Assembly: GCA_001970955.1 (NCBI GenBank)
Contig: MPUH01001143.1
Span: 1-23,025, forward strand
Direction: 5' to 3'
DNA from: Stentor coeruleus
Taxonomy: Eukaryota; Ciliophora; Heterotrichea; Heterotrichida; Stentoridae
Length of the DNA: 23,025 nt
How positions within the stretch are numbered: the stretch's first letter is position 1; each line of letters opens with the position of its first letter. A program made the translations under genes and the position numbers. The notes below the pieces were generated by a model that made no database searches, had not been told where the DNA came from, and saw nothing but the letters and a program-made list of their open reading frames with translations. Shown piece after piece: positions 10,326 to 20,817 of the stretch.

Positions 10326-12960
10326 ATGGGTGAAATTGGGAAATTAGAAGATTTTAATTCAGAAAACTGTAGAGAAATCCAATATGTTAGAAAGCTTGGA
10401 AGTAAAGCTGCTTACAATACAATTCTAAGCTCAAATATAATATATTTAATCATACTCAGCAAGCAATTTCAAGATAAAAGAATATTTAAAAATCTCTTAA
10501 AAAATTTCATGAAAGCGCTCTTACTTTTCAAAGACGAAAGCCCTGGCGATTGTTCAAAAATATATGGCATTTTGAAATCACTTCTAGAAAACGACACCCT
10601 CCAAGAAACTCTTTACTGGCTTATGTCTTATACATATAAAGAAAATTCAGCCCTTGACCCATTTGGAAAATTCATCAGCAAGCAATTGGGAGATCAAATC
10701 CCAAATGAACAAATAGGAATTAATCTAAGCGATATGGAAAAAACAATCTTAGCCTTTAAAAATTTCTTCACAGTTAAAATTGATCTAATCCAGCCTCACG
10801 ATGAAGTAAAAAGTTTTGTTCCTTTAAATATACCTCCGAAAACCAAAATTCCAATATTGTTTTTAGTCAAATTCGACAGATATTATGGANTTGGGAGATC
10901 AAATCCCAAATGAACAAATAGGAATTAATCTAAGCGATATGGAAAAAACGATCTTTGCCTTTAAAAATTTCTTCACAGTTAAAATTGATCTAATCCATCC
11001 TCACGATGAAGTAAAAAGTTTTGTTCCTTTAAATATACCTCCGAAAACCAAAATTCCAATATTGTTTTTAGTCAAATTCGACAGATATTATGGAATGGGA
11101 TTCACAAAGCTCATGACAAAAATCGAGGATGAAAAATATAATAAAGACCTTCAAACGCGCTTTTTGAACTATATGTATTTTTATAAGGCCGTAAAACAAG
11201 TTCAAAAACCTGAAGAAAAACCTGAAGAAATCAAAATAGAATACCCACCTTGTGTACCTTTATCAGGTAGTTTAACTTCACAAAGGACACATATTTCTCA
11301 ATTACCTTTAAATGAACAAATTATTCAAGAACTTGAATGCAATTATTTACATTGTTATGCTATAACTGAAAGATACAATCAAGTTTCAGCAATGGCTTTT
11401 GCATTAAAATTAGCTATTGAGGCAGGGTCAAATGCAGAGTTTACTAAGATATTTGCCCAGAATTTTCAGTCTGGAAAGTCCATGTGCAATTTGACGTTTA
11501 ATAATCCTTTCTATTTTAATTATTCAACTCATGAGCAGATTATTGAATATATGAAAAACATTTATCAAGCAGCTCTGATAAGACCTCGTGACCTTGGTCC
11601 TGAGTTTGATTATATAGTTGAAGGAACTGAATTTATTATTGAAAATGCATACTCAAGAGATTTTAGCTTCATTGAGGTACTTAGTAAAGTTTTTGGAGTA
11701 ACATCATTAATTATAATCTGTGAAAATGATTATAGAGTAATTTCATACAATGGATCTACAAGCAATTTTAGGCCAGTTTTGCATTTTCTTGCTTTAAAAG
11801 AAACTTATGATACATATAGAATGTATGTTTTACTTACCAGAGAGTATTGCTTTGAGAATAAATATGATTTCAAGACTGGATATAGTGAAAAATGCAATGG
11901 GATTTTAAAGAAAACTTTATGCGAATACAAAATCAACTTAGAACCTCAGAAAGAAGATAAGTCTAAGCAAAATTACAAGTTTCTAATTGAAGCATCAAAT
12001 ATCCAAAACAAAATATTAAGTGATGTGATGGATAGCGTAAAATCCAATAAACCAATTACAATAGATAAAACATATGTCCAAGCAAAATGCATGACACTAA
12101 AAACCTTATCAAGTGCAGCAGATGTACAATTCTTAGTACAAAATGGTATGAGTAATTTAAGGATAATGAATGAAAGTTTAGAAGACCTTAATCAAACATG
12201 TCATTATTGTAATAAACCTATTGAAGAAAATGACTTTAAAGGTGCATCATGTTTTTATCATAATACATGCATTGCTATTATTTATATAAATTATTATAGA
12301 AACAATAGAAATTCTGAGAGAAAAAAAATTGATCAAATCGCTTTAATATGCCCAGTCTGTCAGAGTAGGATTATGAATTTGTCCGAATTTCTAGAAAAAA
12401 GTTATGGAGCAGAATATCAGATTGATGCAAAGGAGTATTATAATAATGAAATTTTGTGTAGTCATTGCAAAAATTTTATTGACATAGATAGATTTGTTAA
12501 TGTTTCTCATCAAAATGATAATTGTCCTGAGAAATATTGCTTTGAATGCTCAATAGAAAAATTATATGATAAATGTAGAGTTTGCACGTGTGGAGGCCAA
12601 ATAAATTTAGATCCTACACAAATTCCGTTTGTGTGTTCAAATTGCAAGAAAGAAAAGAAATTTGAAGATTTAATACAACTAAAAATTGATAATGGCTTTG
12701 CTTGCAAAAAATGCTGGATAATTTGTATTTTAAATGGGTCATATAATCAATTACTTAATCAACAAGATCAGAACTCATTATGTCTAACGTTTCAGAATGA
12801 ATGCATTGCATGTGTTCTTTGCGGTAGGTTAAACTTAAGGCATTATAATAAAGAGATATGCTGTCCAACTTTTCATACTGAAGAATTTTGCTATGAGTGT
12901 TTTTACAATTCAAACAATGTATGCCGTATTTGTGAATCTCCGTTTATTAGTCTAATTTAG
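10326..12960 (+). CDS. Tandem pseudo-otubain plus RBR-like zinc-region protein, copy 2, split by an assembly join
   Basis: The gene runs from the ATG at 10326 to TAG at 12960 with an N at 10890. The 204 bases before the N (10686-10889) recur after it (10891-11094); removing 205 bases gives one frame of about 809 residues, close to the 806 of copy 1. The order of parts is the same. Domain 1 has GSKAAYNTI, with Ala at the otubain Cys position, and FDRYYGMGF with Tyr at the His position. Domain 2 has CNYLHCYA (Leu at the Cys position), a good core match (YMKNIYQAALIRPRDL, then YIVEGTEFII, then YSRDFSFIEVLSKVFGV), and DTYRMYVLL with Thr at the His position. The C-terminal zinc region is Cys-rich throughout: CHYC, CPVC, CSHC, CFEC, CSNC, CKKC, CVLC, CYEC, CRIC. 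Loss of catalytic residues in both paralogues points to a conserved non-proteolytic role; this is inference. Confidence 0.8.
10686..11094. repeat. 204-base duplicated contig overlap flanking a single N
   Basis: Bases 10686-10889 recur at 10891-11094 with about three substitutions (for example ACAATCTTAGCC against ACGATCTTTGCC). The N at 10890 separates them. The period of 205 explains the apparent frame change inside the second pseudo-otubain gene. The copies may represent two haplotypes or error-prone contig ends. Confidence 0.92.
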
Positions 12961-13166
12961 AATGATTTTAGAATAGCTTAGAGTAATAGTTTAAATATTG
13001 ATAAATCTTTTATAAATTTTGATCTTATTTTTAAACAACGCATATTTAAAATATTCTACCTTTTTTATCCAAAATCACCATAAATTCTTCTATTTCCCAT
13101 AGCCAAGCCCAATATTTACCTTAGCACCCATATAATTCCACATAATAATTTTAAAAAATAAATTAA
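12961..13166. other. Convergent 3' spacer
   Basis: About 200 AT-rich bases between the stop of pseudo-otubain copy 2 and the stop of the DHHC gene on the other strand. Nothing recognisable is visible. Confidence 0.4.
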
Positions 13167-14816
13167 TTAATCATGTTCTTGTACTTGTTCTTCATCTGGT
13201 TCTTCATTAATATTGCTCGAACGATTCAAATGTGGATTTTTTCTCCTTATCCTATAACAGCAAAACCCAACATCTACTTCAGTTGATGCTGATGACTGTT
13301 CTATTTTTTTTGAATAATAACTCCAATCCTCTGAATCTTTTATATAAATAGAACTTGTTGAACTCAAAGAACTAAAAACCCCATTTCGATTATATGCATA
13401 TCTTTCGCGACTTGTTTTATTATAAATGAGGTTACAGATTTGGATGTATAATATAGGGAAAACAAAAGCCATAATCACTGCACAAAATCCTGAAATTCCA
13501 AGGCTTATGTATTTGTTGCTATAAAAAATTGGGATTAGAGGATTTTTTCCTGTTAGGAAATCAAACATACACATTATACCTAAAGAAAAATCTGCTGCCA
13601 GGTCGAGAATAAGTGAAATAAGGTAGAAGATGAAAATTTTTTGGTTCCCGCCACCTACACAGTTGTTAATCCAAGGACAGTGATGATCGAATTTCTATTT
13701 ATGTTTTACCCTAACACATTTTTGGCAATGATAGCAATGAACTGTTATATGTATTTTCTTAACAGAACAATACGGGCATATATAATCCGGTTTTATTGTC
13801 GCATAAAGCTCTGCGATTTTCATTTTCTCCTTTATATACCCAGGGTCTTTAAAACTCACTAAAAAAAACATAAAAAGACTAAAAGCGCCAGCTGATAAAA
13901 CCCCATAACCAATCCACTGATTAAAATAGCAAAGCAAAAACTCAAAAACCAAAGCATTTTTCACAATCATTATAACAATATAAAAAAAATACCTCTGCAT
14001 TCCCATATTTTTCAATTGAGGTCTACAAGGATTTCCTATACATCCAGGATTTTTCTATATAAATTTTACAAGTACTTTAATCATATCATTACGACCCATA
14101 CTCATTGCTAATTGTACTGGAGTTTGGCCGAATATACATTTTGCATTTCTTTTAGCTCCTCTCATTACTAAATTTTTGGCAATTTTATAAGACGAGTTTA
14201 AGACTGTTTGATGTAATGGTGTATAACCTTTATTGTCTACCATTTCTAGATCTTCTGTAATAGATATGAGAAATGATGACATGTTTTCATTACCATTCAT
14301 TGCAGCAAGGTGTAAAGGTGTAGAATTGTTTATATCTCTGGCAAATGGATCAAGAGATAGTGTACAATAAAAATAAGCAAAAACTCCTACTCGATCAGAA
14401 ATTGCAGCTAAATGTAGTACTGTCTGCCCATTAATATCTTTTAAAGTTGGATCAGCTCCTAGTCTCAAAAACTCCATAACCAATTTCTAAATGAACTTTA
14501 CAATTTTATTACACTTCGCTGCTATATGCAAAGGACTTTGTTTATCTTTTACATCCAAAGAATTCAACATTTCTGTAAGTATATACGGTGGATGTCTTAT
14601 CCTAAACTCTTCTAATAAAATATTCAGAAAAGGTATCATCATATACTCTTTCAATATCGTCTTGGCGAAATCATGAAAAATATTAAATCCCCCAGGGTCT
14701 ACAAACTTGTTAAGGTCTAAAGATGTACCTTTAAGTTTTTTTTCAAATAAATCTTTATCTCTAGTCTCAAGACATATAATCAACCCAGTCTTAGTGCTAT
14801 TACCTGATTCAATCAT
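13167..14816 (-). CDS. Ankyrin-repeat DHHC-type palmitoyltransferase with three 15-nt introns
   Basis: Protein S-acyltransferase that should attach fatty acids to cysteines of membrane-associated proteins. Four exons (14816-14502, 14486-14070, 14054-13710, 13694-13167) join to 534 residues, all phase 0, ending in TAA. I chose the Met at 14816 (MIESGNST) because the upstream in-frame Mets sit in an AT-repeat, hydrophobic stretch. Residues about 85-244 carry ankyrin repeats ([51 protein letters not shown]). Then come two hydrophobic segments, the Cys-rich domain (CPYC...[10 protein letters not shown]) and the catalytic DHHC at 362-365 ([14 protein letters not shown]), created by splicing of intron 3. 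Two more hydrophobic segments follow, then YNKTSRE, in the place of the TTxE motif. The layout matches ankyrin-DHHC enzymes of the HIP14/Akr1 type. The acidic tail ([12 protein letters not shown]) is near the stop. Confidence 0.93.
13695..13709 (-). other. 15-nt intron 3 of the DHHC gene
   Basis: GTAAAACATAAATAG in coding orientation, between CVR and KFDHHC. It is phase 0 and ends in an in-frame TAG. Removing it completes the DHHC catalytic motif in frame. Confidence 0.95.
14055..14069 (-). other. 15-nt intron 2 of the DHHC gene
   Basis: GTAAAATTTATATAG in coding orientation, between MIKVL and KNPGC. It is phase 0 and ends in an in-frame TAG. Removal links the last ankyrin repeat to the first membrane region. 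Confidence 0.93.
14487..14501 (-). other. 15-nt intron 1 of the DHHC gene
   Basis: GTAAAGTTCATTTAG in coding orientation, between AAKCNKI and KLVMEF. It is phase 0 and ends in an in-frame TAG. Removal continues the first ankyrin repeat. Confidence 0.95.
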
Positions 14817-14986
14817 ATATATATATATAATAATTAACATAATTCTATATAACATAAAAGCTAATAAACAATATTTATACAACAACAAAAAAGTTCTCCT
14901 GAAGAAAAAAAACTACATACTTTTTTTCAAAATTATAAAAACTTAGGATTTACTAAATAACTCTATATCTACTATTTTTTTATGAT
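14817..14986. other. Upstream spacer of the DHHC gene with an AT dinucleotide run
   Basis: 170 bp separate the DHHC start from the stop of the acyl-CoA synthetase remnant (same strand). A short AT dinucleotide tract lies directly upstream of the ATG. The region probably holds the DHHC promoter; no motif is recognised. Confidence 0.4.
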
Positions 14987-15677
14987 TTAATCATTAAAAG
15001 CTTCTGAATACAACTCAGCTATAACCCCTTGATAATACATTTTAGCTTTAAATCTCATAAGTTTTAACGTCGGGGTTAAAAGATTTGCTGTACTCCACTG
15101 CTTGGGTTCTAAATAAATTCTCTTAACTTGTTCATACCCATAAAGCCCTGTTTCAGAAGCTATATGGTTCATATCATGTATAATATCTCGTCTTAATTGA
15201 TCATTACTGCAGATTTGACTAAAACTTAAAATATCAAGATCCTTATCTACACCCCAAACTTCCCGTATATATTCTTCCCTTGGCCATTTCATAGATTGGG
15301 ACTGAAACTGCACTTTGACATATACATGCTAAGTCAGTGATAATCCATTCATATCGATTTTTTGCATAAATTCCTAGCAAATCCTGTCTTTCCATACCTA
15401 ATGATTTTAAAACAAAGCCGAGTTTGTGTGATATACTCATTATTTCGGCATAGGATTTCCATGCGTATTCTGTTGATGCTCTGGTACTAAGATACGGTCT
15501 TTCTGCATATGATGATTCTGAATGCTTGAGAATCTCATAGAGAGTTGTAGCCCCAGAAGGTGCGGTTGTTGTTAGATAAGGCTTTGCATTTGAATGTAAA
15601 AATATAGGTGTCTGTCCTGGTTTTTCACTACCATGAACAAGAACACTATATTGATTATTACTAATTGATCCTCCCAT
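14987..15677 (-). pseudogene. Long-chain acyl-CoA synthetase with the catalytic core missing
   Basis: Long-chain acyl-CoA synthetases activate fatty acids to acyl-CoA. The 5' part (start chosen at MGGSISNN, 15677) contains the N-terminal region of the family: APSGATTLYEIL, then AYAWKSY-like TEYAWKSYAEI, then LLGIYAKNRYEWIITDLAC...SVPIYE. It fits the family to about 15288. From about 15300 down to 14987, in another frame, the C-terminal end of the family resumes: FSQICSNDQLRRDII, GYEQVKRIYLEP, NLLTPTLKLMR, Y..VIAELYSEAF. Everything between is absent, including the TSGTTG-type P-loop and the adenylate-binding motifs, roughly 400 or more residues by family length. The junction near 15284-15300 also changes frame, so no enzyme can be made from this copy. 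The first residues (MGGSIS) fit an N-myristoylation signal. It is either a true internal deletion or a collapsed assembly. Confidence 0.85.
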
Positions 15678-16363
15678 ATTATTGATTTCGTGCAAAATAT
15701 GAATAAATTAAAGGTTTGGAAACAATGGGAAGATATGGAGTATTGCGTATATGTATGATTTTGTACAGTGATCTTTTGGTAGTTGACACTAAAATTTCGG
15801 AAGGTGCTTAGATATGAGAATACGGTAAGGGTTGAAGAATTTTGATATCGGAAATGGAAAATGGTTTAATATTTAAGATGATTATAAGAAAAATGCATGG
15901 AGTTTTTAGAAGTCTTTGGTGGGTAACAAATAATTAATATTTGAATTATTGATAATAGAAATAGAGATGTTGGTAGTTAAGATATTATTTTTCCAAATTC
16001 TTCATCTCATAAAGCAATATGCGTTAATAAAACGTTTCAGCTATTTCATTCGCATATTTTTGAATTTTTTTTTATTTCATATATTTCAGTTTTATATTCC
16101 TTACATTCTTCAATAACGTGCTTTTTTCCTATCCAATGTTAGCAATAATAATTTTTTGGTTTGTACTTTGATATCTTAAGAATTTGCATTATTCTATGAA
16201 GTTTGATCCTGATCTCATTTGGAAAATCAGCCGCTAAATTCATGTTTGATTTGTAAATTAAATATATAGACAATATTTCTATGTTTCTTAAAGGTGTTAT
16301 AAAATACATAAAAAGCACAATCTATAAACAAATACTATATTTTAAAATCATTATTAAATACAA
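15678..16363. promoter_or_regulatory. Divergent intergenic region before the first WD40 gene
   Basis: About 690 AT-rich bases between the acyl-CoA synthetase remnant (minus) and the WD40 gene (plus). I see no open frame, RNA gene or repeat. It presumably holds promoters for both sides. Confidence 0.4.
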
Positions 16364-17815
16364 ATGCATCAAGAAGAATGGTTAAAAGATCATTGTTCTG
16401 GTCATTACTTCAGAGTAGAAGCAATGCATCTAAACTACCCAATGCTTGCCACATGCTCCGAAGATCATAGTATCAGAATTTGGAATTTAGAAGATAATAC
16501 TCTTGAAGCTATACTTAAAGGACATAGACGCCGAATAAATTCAGTAATACTAACTCCATGCAAGAATTTCCTTATATCCTGCTCTATAGACAAAACCATA
16601 AAAGTTTGGAATAGACACAACTACACTGAAGTCTTCCAATTACTAGGTCATGATCTTTCAGTCAACAGTATCGCTATTACAAATGATGGAAATTATATTG
16701 TCTCAGCTTCAGGGAGTGTAAAAAATACAGACAACACAGTCAGATTATGGGATTTCAACACAAGAAAGCAAATTCATGTATTTGAAGATCATAAATTTAT
16801 AGTAGTTAAAGTTTTTATATCTGGTGACAAAATTGTATCTATCAACAGCTCAAATATGATCATGATTCATGATATTAATAATAGAGTACTTGAAGGAACT
16901 TTTATAGAGCAGTTTTCTAAATACTTCAATGTATGCTTATATAAAGACTTATTATTTTTTGAAGACACTTCTAATTCTATAAAAGTTTTTTCTATCTCGA
17001 AAAGAGAAATAGTCCGAAAAATCCAGTTAGAAAATAAAACTACAATTTTTCTTACAGTAGATTCAGCTAATTCTATGCTTGTATTACTTAGTTTAAAAGG
17101 GGAACTTTTTATATACAACGCAAACAGCTGTGATCTTATTATGTCAACTTTACTAAAATTTTCAGTAGAAAGACCTGTTTTTGTATATCGTCATCCTTTT
17201 ATTTACCTTTCTGAAGACAAATATTTATATGCTGTCAATATTGAAAATCTTAAAGAAAGTAGTTTCCCAGGACATAATTGGTTTATTGACTCGAAAGATT
17301 ATAGTTCTGATAGAAAAAAAATTATAACCACAAGTGGCGACCTTACAGTTAGAGTGTGGCAAACTGAAAATTTGAGGGAAATTCATTCGATTAAAAGAGA
17401 AAATCAACCAATCGGTGCATGGTTTATGGAAAATAATAAATTTGCATTGATAGCTGATAGAATTGGGTGTATAGATACTGTTGATTTGGAGAATTTAACA
17501 TTTGTTCATAGGTTTAGTTTTTCGAAGAATTATTGCTTGAATAGTTGCGCTTATTTGAATTTTGATTTTATTGTTTGTAATTTAAGGGCTAGAGAATTTT
17601 TTATGACCAAAATAAACCCGATCGTTGTGTTTTGGCATGAACCTTCTAATGAAATTGTATTTGAAATCAATTTAAAACCTAAGATTAAGAGTTTTAGTTT
17701 GAGTAGAAGTTTGAAGTATTTATTATGTCAAACAACCGAATCGGATAATAGTACAATTATGACTATAAAAATACCTGGTAATGTTAAAAGTTTATTTCGT
17801 CAGAAGGGTTGTTAA
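16364..17815 (+). CDS. WD40-repeat protein, copy 1
   Basis: An intact 483-residue frame ending in TAA. The N-terminal third holds clear WD40 blades: LATCSEDHSIRIWNL, then LKGHRRRINSVILTP...SIDKTIKVWNR, then LLGHDLSVNSIAITNDGNYIVSASGS...NTVRLWDF. Later blades are degenerate, with one clear return at about 330-350 (TTSGDLTVRVWQT). The protein probably forms one or two beta-propellers that bind other proteins; no catalytic motif is visible. Blade 3 has a short insertion (SVKNTD) before TVRLW, shared in position with the downstream gene. No introns are needed. The partner cannot be told from the sequence. Confidence 0.9.
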   Translation: MHQEEWLKDHCSGHYFRVEAMHLNYPMLATCSEDHSIRIWNLEDNTLEAILKGHRRRINSVILTPCKNFLISCSIDKTIKVWNRHNYTEVFQLLGHDLSVNSIAITNDGNYIVSASGSVKNTDNTVRLWDFNTRKQIHVFEDHKFIVVKVFISGDKIVSINSSNMIMIHDINNRVLEGTFIEQFSKYFNVCLYKDLLFFEDTSNSIKVFSISKREIVRKIQLENKTTIFLTVDSANSMLVLLSLKGELFIYNANSCDLIMSTLLKFSVERPVFVYRHPFIYLSEDKYLYAVNIENLKESSFPGHNWFIDSKDYSSDRKKIITTSGDLTVRVWQTENLREIHSIKRENQPIGAWFMENNKFALIADRIGCIDTVDLENLTFVHRFSFSKNYCLNSCAYLNFDFIVCNLRAREFFMTKINPIVVFWHEPSNEIVFEINLKPKIKSFSLSRSLKYLLCQTTESDNSTIMTIKIPGNVKSLFRQKGC

Positions 17816-18376
17816 GAAGTGAATGATCAATACTAGATTTAGTTATAAGCAAATTAAAAGAATTAATAATCAATGTTTTAAACTTTGGGCTACTAATAAA
17901 ATGTATGATATTTGCTTATTTTATATCAAAGATGTCACATAATTATTTATGTATTTTTGAATTAGAAGATTTTTATGATAATATGATTAATAGTGTTGAT
18001 TGCAAATATTTTTTTATTGCTAGTGTGTTTTATATGTAAGGTTTTACTTTTTTGTTGTCAAATGAATTCAAGATTTTAAATTTTGATGTTTATTAATTTC
18101 AACGAAACATGCTTTTCGGAAAATATTATCGCTACTGTCTAAAATAATAAATTCATTAGACTATAACAGGTGAGATATAATAAAAAAACTTCTAAATGAA
18201 AAGACTTATTCTTTTATGTACAATAAAAAATCCATTTCAGATTTTTAATAATCAATATAAAATATAACTATAAACATCTTTACCATAAAAGCAATATCAA
18301 AAACTATCTTTTTATTTCTGCTAAACTATAAAAACATGATCTGATATCAAAAAAATATGCATAATATTAAACAACT
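17816..18376. promoter_or_regulatory. Spacer between the two WD40 genes
   Basis: 560 AT-rich bases between two genes on the plus strand. It should contain the 3' end of the first gene and the promoter of the second. No gene, RNA or repeat is visible. Confidence 0.4.
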
Positions 18377-20320
18377 ATGGGTGAATCTACAAGTAAATAT
18401 AGTGATAAAAATACTCAATTAACAGAATCAACTCAAGATCTTTCTAAACGTTCCCATTCAGGTTTATTAAATTACAAGCCTTCTTTATCCTATCGATCAT
18501 TAGAAAATCATATTTGTGAAAAATTATCCTTAAAAGGTTTTTTTCTTTATAAGGCTTTACAGAAAAGACTTAACAAAAAAGGCCAATTTATCCAATTTCT
18601 AGAAGAAAATTTCAAGCTAATTATAGAGAGTAATATAGTTTATTCTTGGTGTATTGCAATAACTAAAGATTATAATAAAGTAATTACAGCAGGAAAAGAT
18701 AGGAATATATGCATTTTTGACTTAAGGCTTAAAGTTATGATAGCGACTCTTAGGGGACATAGGGATTCTGTAACTTGTATTGAGATTTCTGAATCAGAAA
18801 AAATTCTGGTTTCAGGGTCTTATGATTGTACAGTTGCTATATGGTCACTTAAACATTACACCCAGAAGTTTGTATTTTCAGGACATAATGCAAAAATTAC
18901 GGTTGCTAAGATTAGTCACAATGAAAAAATTATTATCTCTGGATCAGATGATTGTGCTATTGTTGCATGGGATAACAAAAAAAGAGAGAAAATTGGAATT
19001 ATGTTTGGACATTTAAGCCCTATCACAGCTTTAGCAATTACACATGATGATAGATATCTAGTCTCTTCAAGCGGTGATGAAAAAAATTTTGATTGCTCAA
19101 TTCGTATTTGGAATCTTAATACTCTAAGTTGTATTGGGATTTTTATAGGTCACTGCTTAACAATCACTTCATTACAAATTTCCAAAAATAACAAACTTTT
19201 CTCATCTTCTCTTGATTCTTCAATTCACATATGGGATCTGAAAAAGCTTATTAAAAATGTTAGCTTATCAAACTTCAATTATGTCCAAACTAAACTTTAT
19301 AAAAAATTACACATACTAATTAGATTAATTATAAGAACAGAACAAGCTTTCCGATCTTGGTTTTATATTCAAGATGATTCATCCAAAAAGAAAGCTAAAA
19401 TCGATTATGTTAATAAGATACAAAAAGATTATAAAGATAAATATTTGATAGAAATAATCAAGTTATGCAATTGCGAAATTTTTAGTATAAAGCTTATAGA
19501 TAATGGAAAAAATGTGTTGATTGGGTTGAAAAAATCAATTGCTATTTTAAATCTTACGAAAAGAGAAAAGGAAATATTTTCTTTGCATAATGAAAGAGAT
19601 TTGATGAATAATCCTATGAAATTTGAAATAAAAGATTTTAATAGTTTTTGGGTAATGAGGAATAAAGAAGAGTATTCAATATTTTCACTTACAAAAGATG
19701 CTTATCAGTTTTATTCACTTAATGATCATAATTTTTTAAGTACCCTAAAATTTCATGAAGGTAATGTTAATGCAGTAACCCTAACACCTAATGGAAAATT
19801 TATTATATCATCAGATCGAAGCCGTATAGTTTTCTGGAACCTAAGAAAAAAGCAATACACAAGCGAAATTAATTTTAAAAACTTTTATAAATCTTCATAC
19901 GTCATTTTGGTTTTATCTATGTGTGTAACTTACGATTCAAATCACCTTTTAATGCTACTTCTCAATGGTGATATTATGATTTGGAATATAAAACATCAAA
20001 AATTAGAATACTTACTTTCAGAAAATGATATAAAACTGCTTTATATTAACTATTTATTTAGATATATAAAATTTAACAGCGAATTCAATAAAGAATATGA
20101 ACAAACAAAGCAATATTTGCTATTTTGCCATGATTTTAAAAAATCGATAGTCACTGTAAGTGATGATGTTATACAATTGTGGAATATAAATAAGAAAATT
20201 AAATTTACAATTGCCCAAAGGAAAGTTAAAAGTGTATGTATCACAAAAGGATCAGAGTTTATTCTATTAGAAAAGAATAATAATTATATTGAAGTGATAA
20301 AATTAAAAGGATATAGTTAG
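18377..20320 (+). CDS. WD40-repeat protein, copy 2, with a possible N-myristoylation signal
   Basis: An intact 647-residue frame ending in TAG. It begins MGESTS, a good match to the N-myristoylation pattern (Gly2, Ser6), followed by a polar Ser/Thr/Lys stretch. Clear WD40 blades run from about 88 to 290: ITAGKDRNICIFDL, then LRGHRDSVTCIEIS...SYDCTVAIWSL, then SGHNAKITVAKIS...SDDCAIVAWDN, then FGHLSPITALAITHDDRYLVSSSGDEKNFDCSIRIWNL, then IGHCLTITSLQIS...SSIHIWDL. A basic linker (about 300-360) follows, and a second, more degenerate set of blades (about 455-645) ends the protein. A scaffold role at a membrane is inferred from the N-terminus and blades. Blade 4 shares an insertion (GDEKNFD) with blade 3 of the upstream gene. 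Confidence 0.9.
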   Translation: MGESTSKYSDKNTQLTESTQDLSKRSHSGLLNYKPSLSYRSLENHICEKLSLKGFFLYKALQKRLNKKGQFIQFLEENFKLIIESNIVYSWCIAITKDYNKVITAGKDRNICIFDLRLKVMIATLRGHRDSVTCIEISESEKILVSGSYDCTVAIWSLKHYTQKFVFSGHNAKITVAKISHNEKIIISGSDDCAIVAWDNKKREKIGIMFGHLSPITALAITHDDRYLVSSSGDEKNFDCSIRIWNLNTLSCIGIFIGHCLTITSLQISKNNKLFSSSLDSSIHIWDLKKLIKNVSLSNFNYVQTKLYKKLHILIRLIIRTEQAFRSWFYIQDDSSKKKAKIDYVNKIQKDYKDKYLIEIIKLCNCEIFSIKLIDNGKNVLIGLKKSIAILNLTKREKEIFSLHNERDLMNNPMKFEIKDFNSFWVMRNKEEYSIFSLTKDAYQFYSLNDHNFLSTLKFHEGNVNAVTLTPNGKFIISSDRSRIVFWNLRKKQYTSEINFKNFYKSSYVILVLSMCVTYDSNHLLMLLLNGDIMIWNIKHQKLEYLLSENDIKLLYINYLFRYIKFNSEFNKEYEQTKQYLLFCHDFKKSIVTVSDDVIQLWNINKKIKFTIAQRKVKSVCITKGSEFILLEKNNNYIEVIKLKGYS

Positions 20321-20817
20321 GATTTAATTATAATATAAAAATATTTTACTATGGATGGAAAGAAGGATCTATATATTTGTTTATTCAATTCAATAATGGA
20401 TTTATTATTCTATATAAATTGAATGAAAAATGTAATTAGTATAGTGAGATTTATTAAAAATTTTAAGGATTTAATAAAAACTAAAAATTTTAGAGTAAAT
20501 GTTTTTTTTTATAAATTATATACACCAAATTTCAGTTACAACTTATCATATCTTCTATAAAATCATAAATACCAATTAAAATTTACCTAAAAATGCCACA
20601 TTAAATATACCTTTATCAAAAATCCTTAAAAAATAATCTAAGTTATCACAAAAACATAATACCTATTTTAAAACTATTTTTAAAAATCTATAAAATAATC
20701 AAAGCACTTTAAATTCACATCTTAAAATATACTCTAATTCTATATTCATCATAAATTATAAATAAAAAATCCAAATTTAGCAAACGTTAAAATTCAATAT
20801 TTTTATTAAGAATTATT
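20321..20817. other. Convergent intergenic region
   Basis: About 500 AT-rich bases between the stops of a plus-strand WD40 gene and the minus-strand proline-rich gene. I see nothing recognisable in it. Confidence 0.4.

Noticed and set aside
2922-12960. Active otubain or USP proteases
   Set aside because: The Cys and His positions that I can align are substituted in the units examined, so I describe them as pseudo-enzymes.
15696-16363. Possible tRNA or other RNA gene in the large spacer
   Set aside because: No cloverleaf or conserved A/B box could be recognised by eye; only AT-rich sequence is seen.
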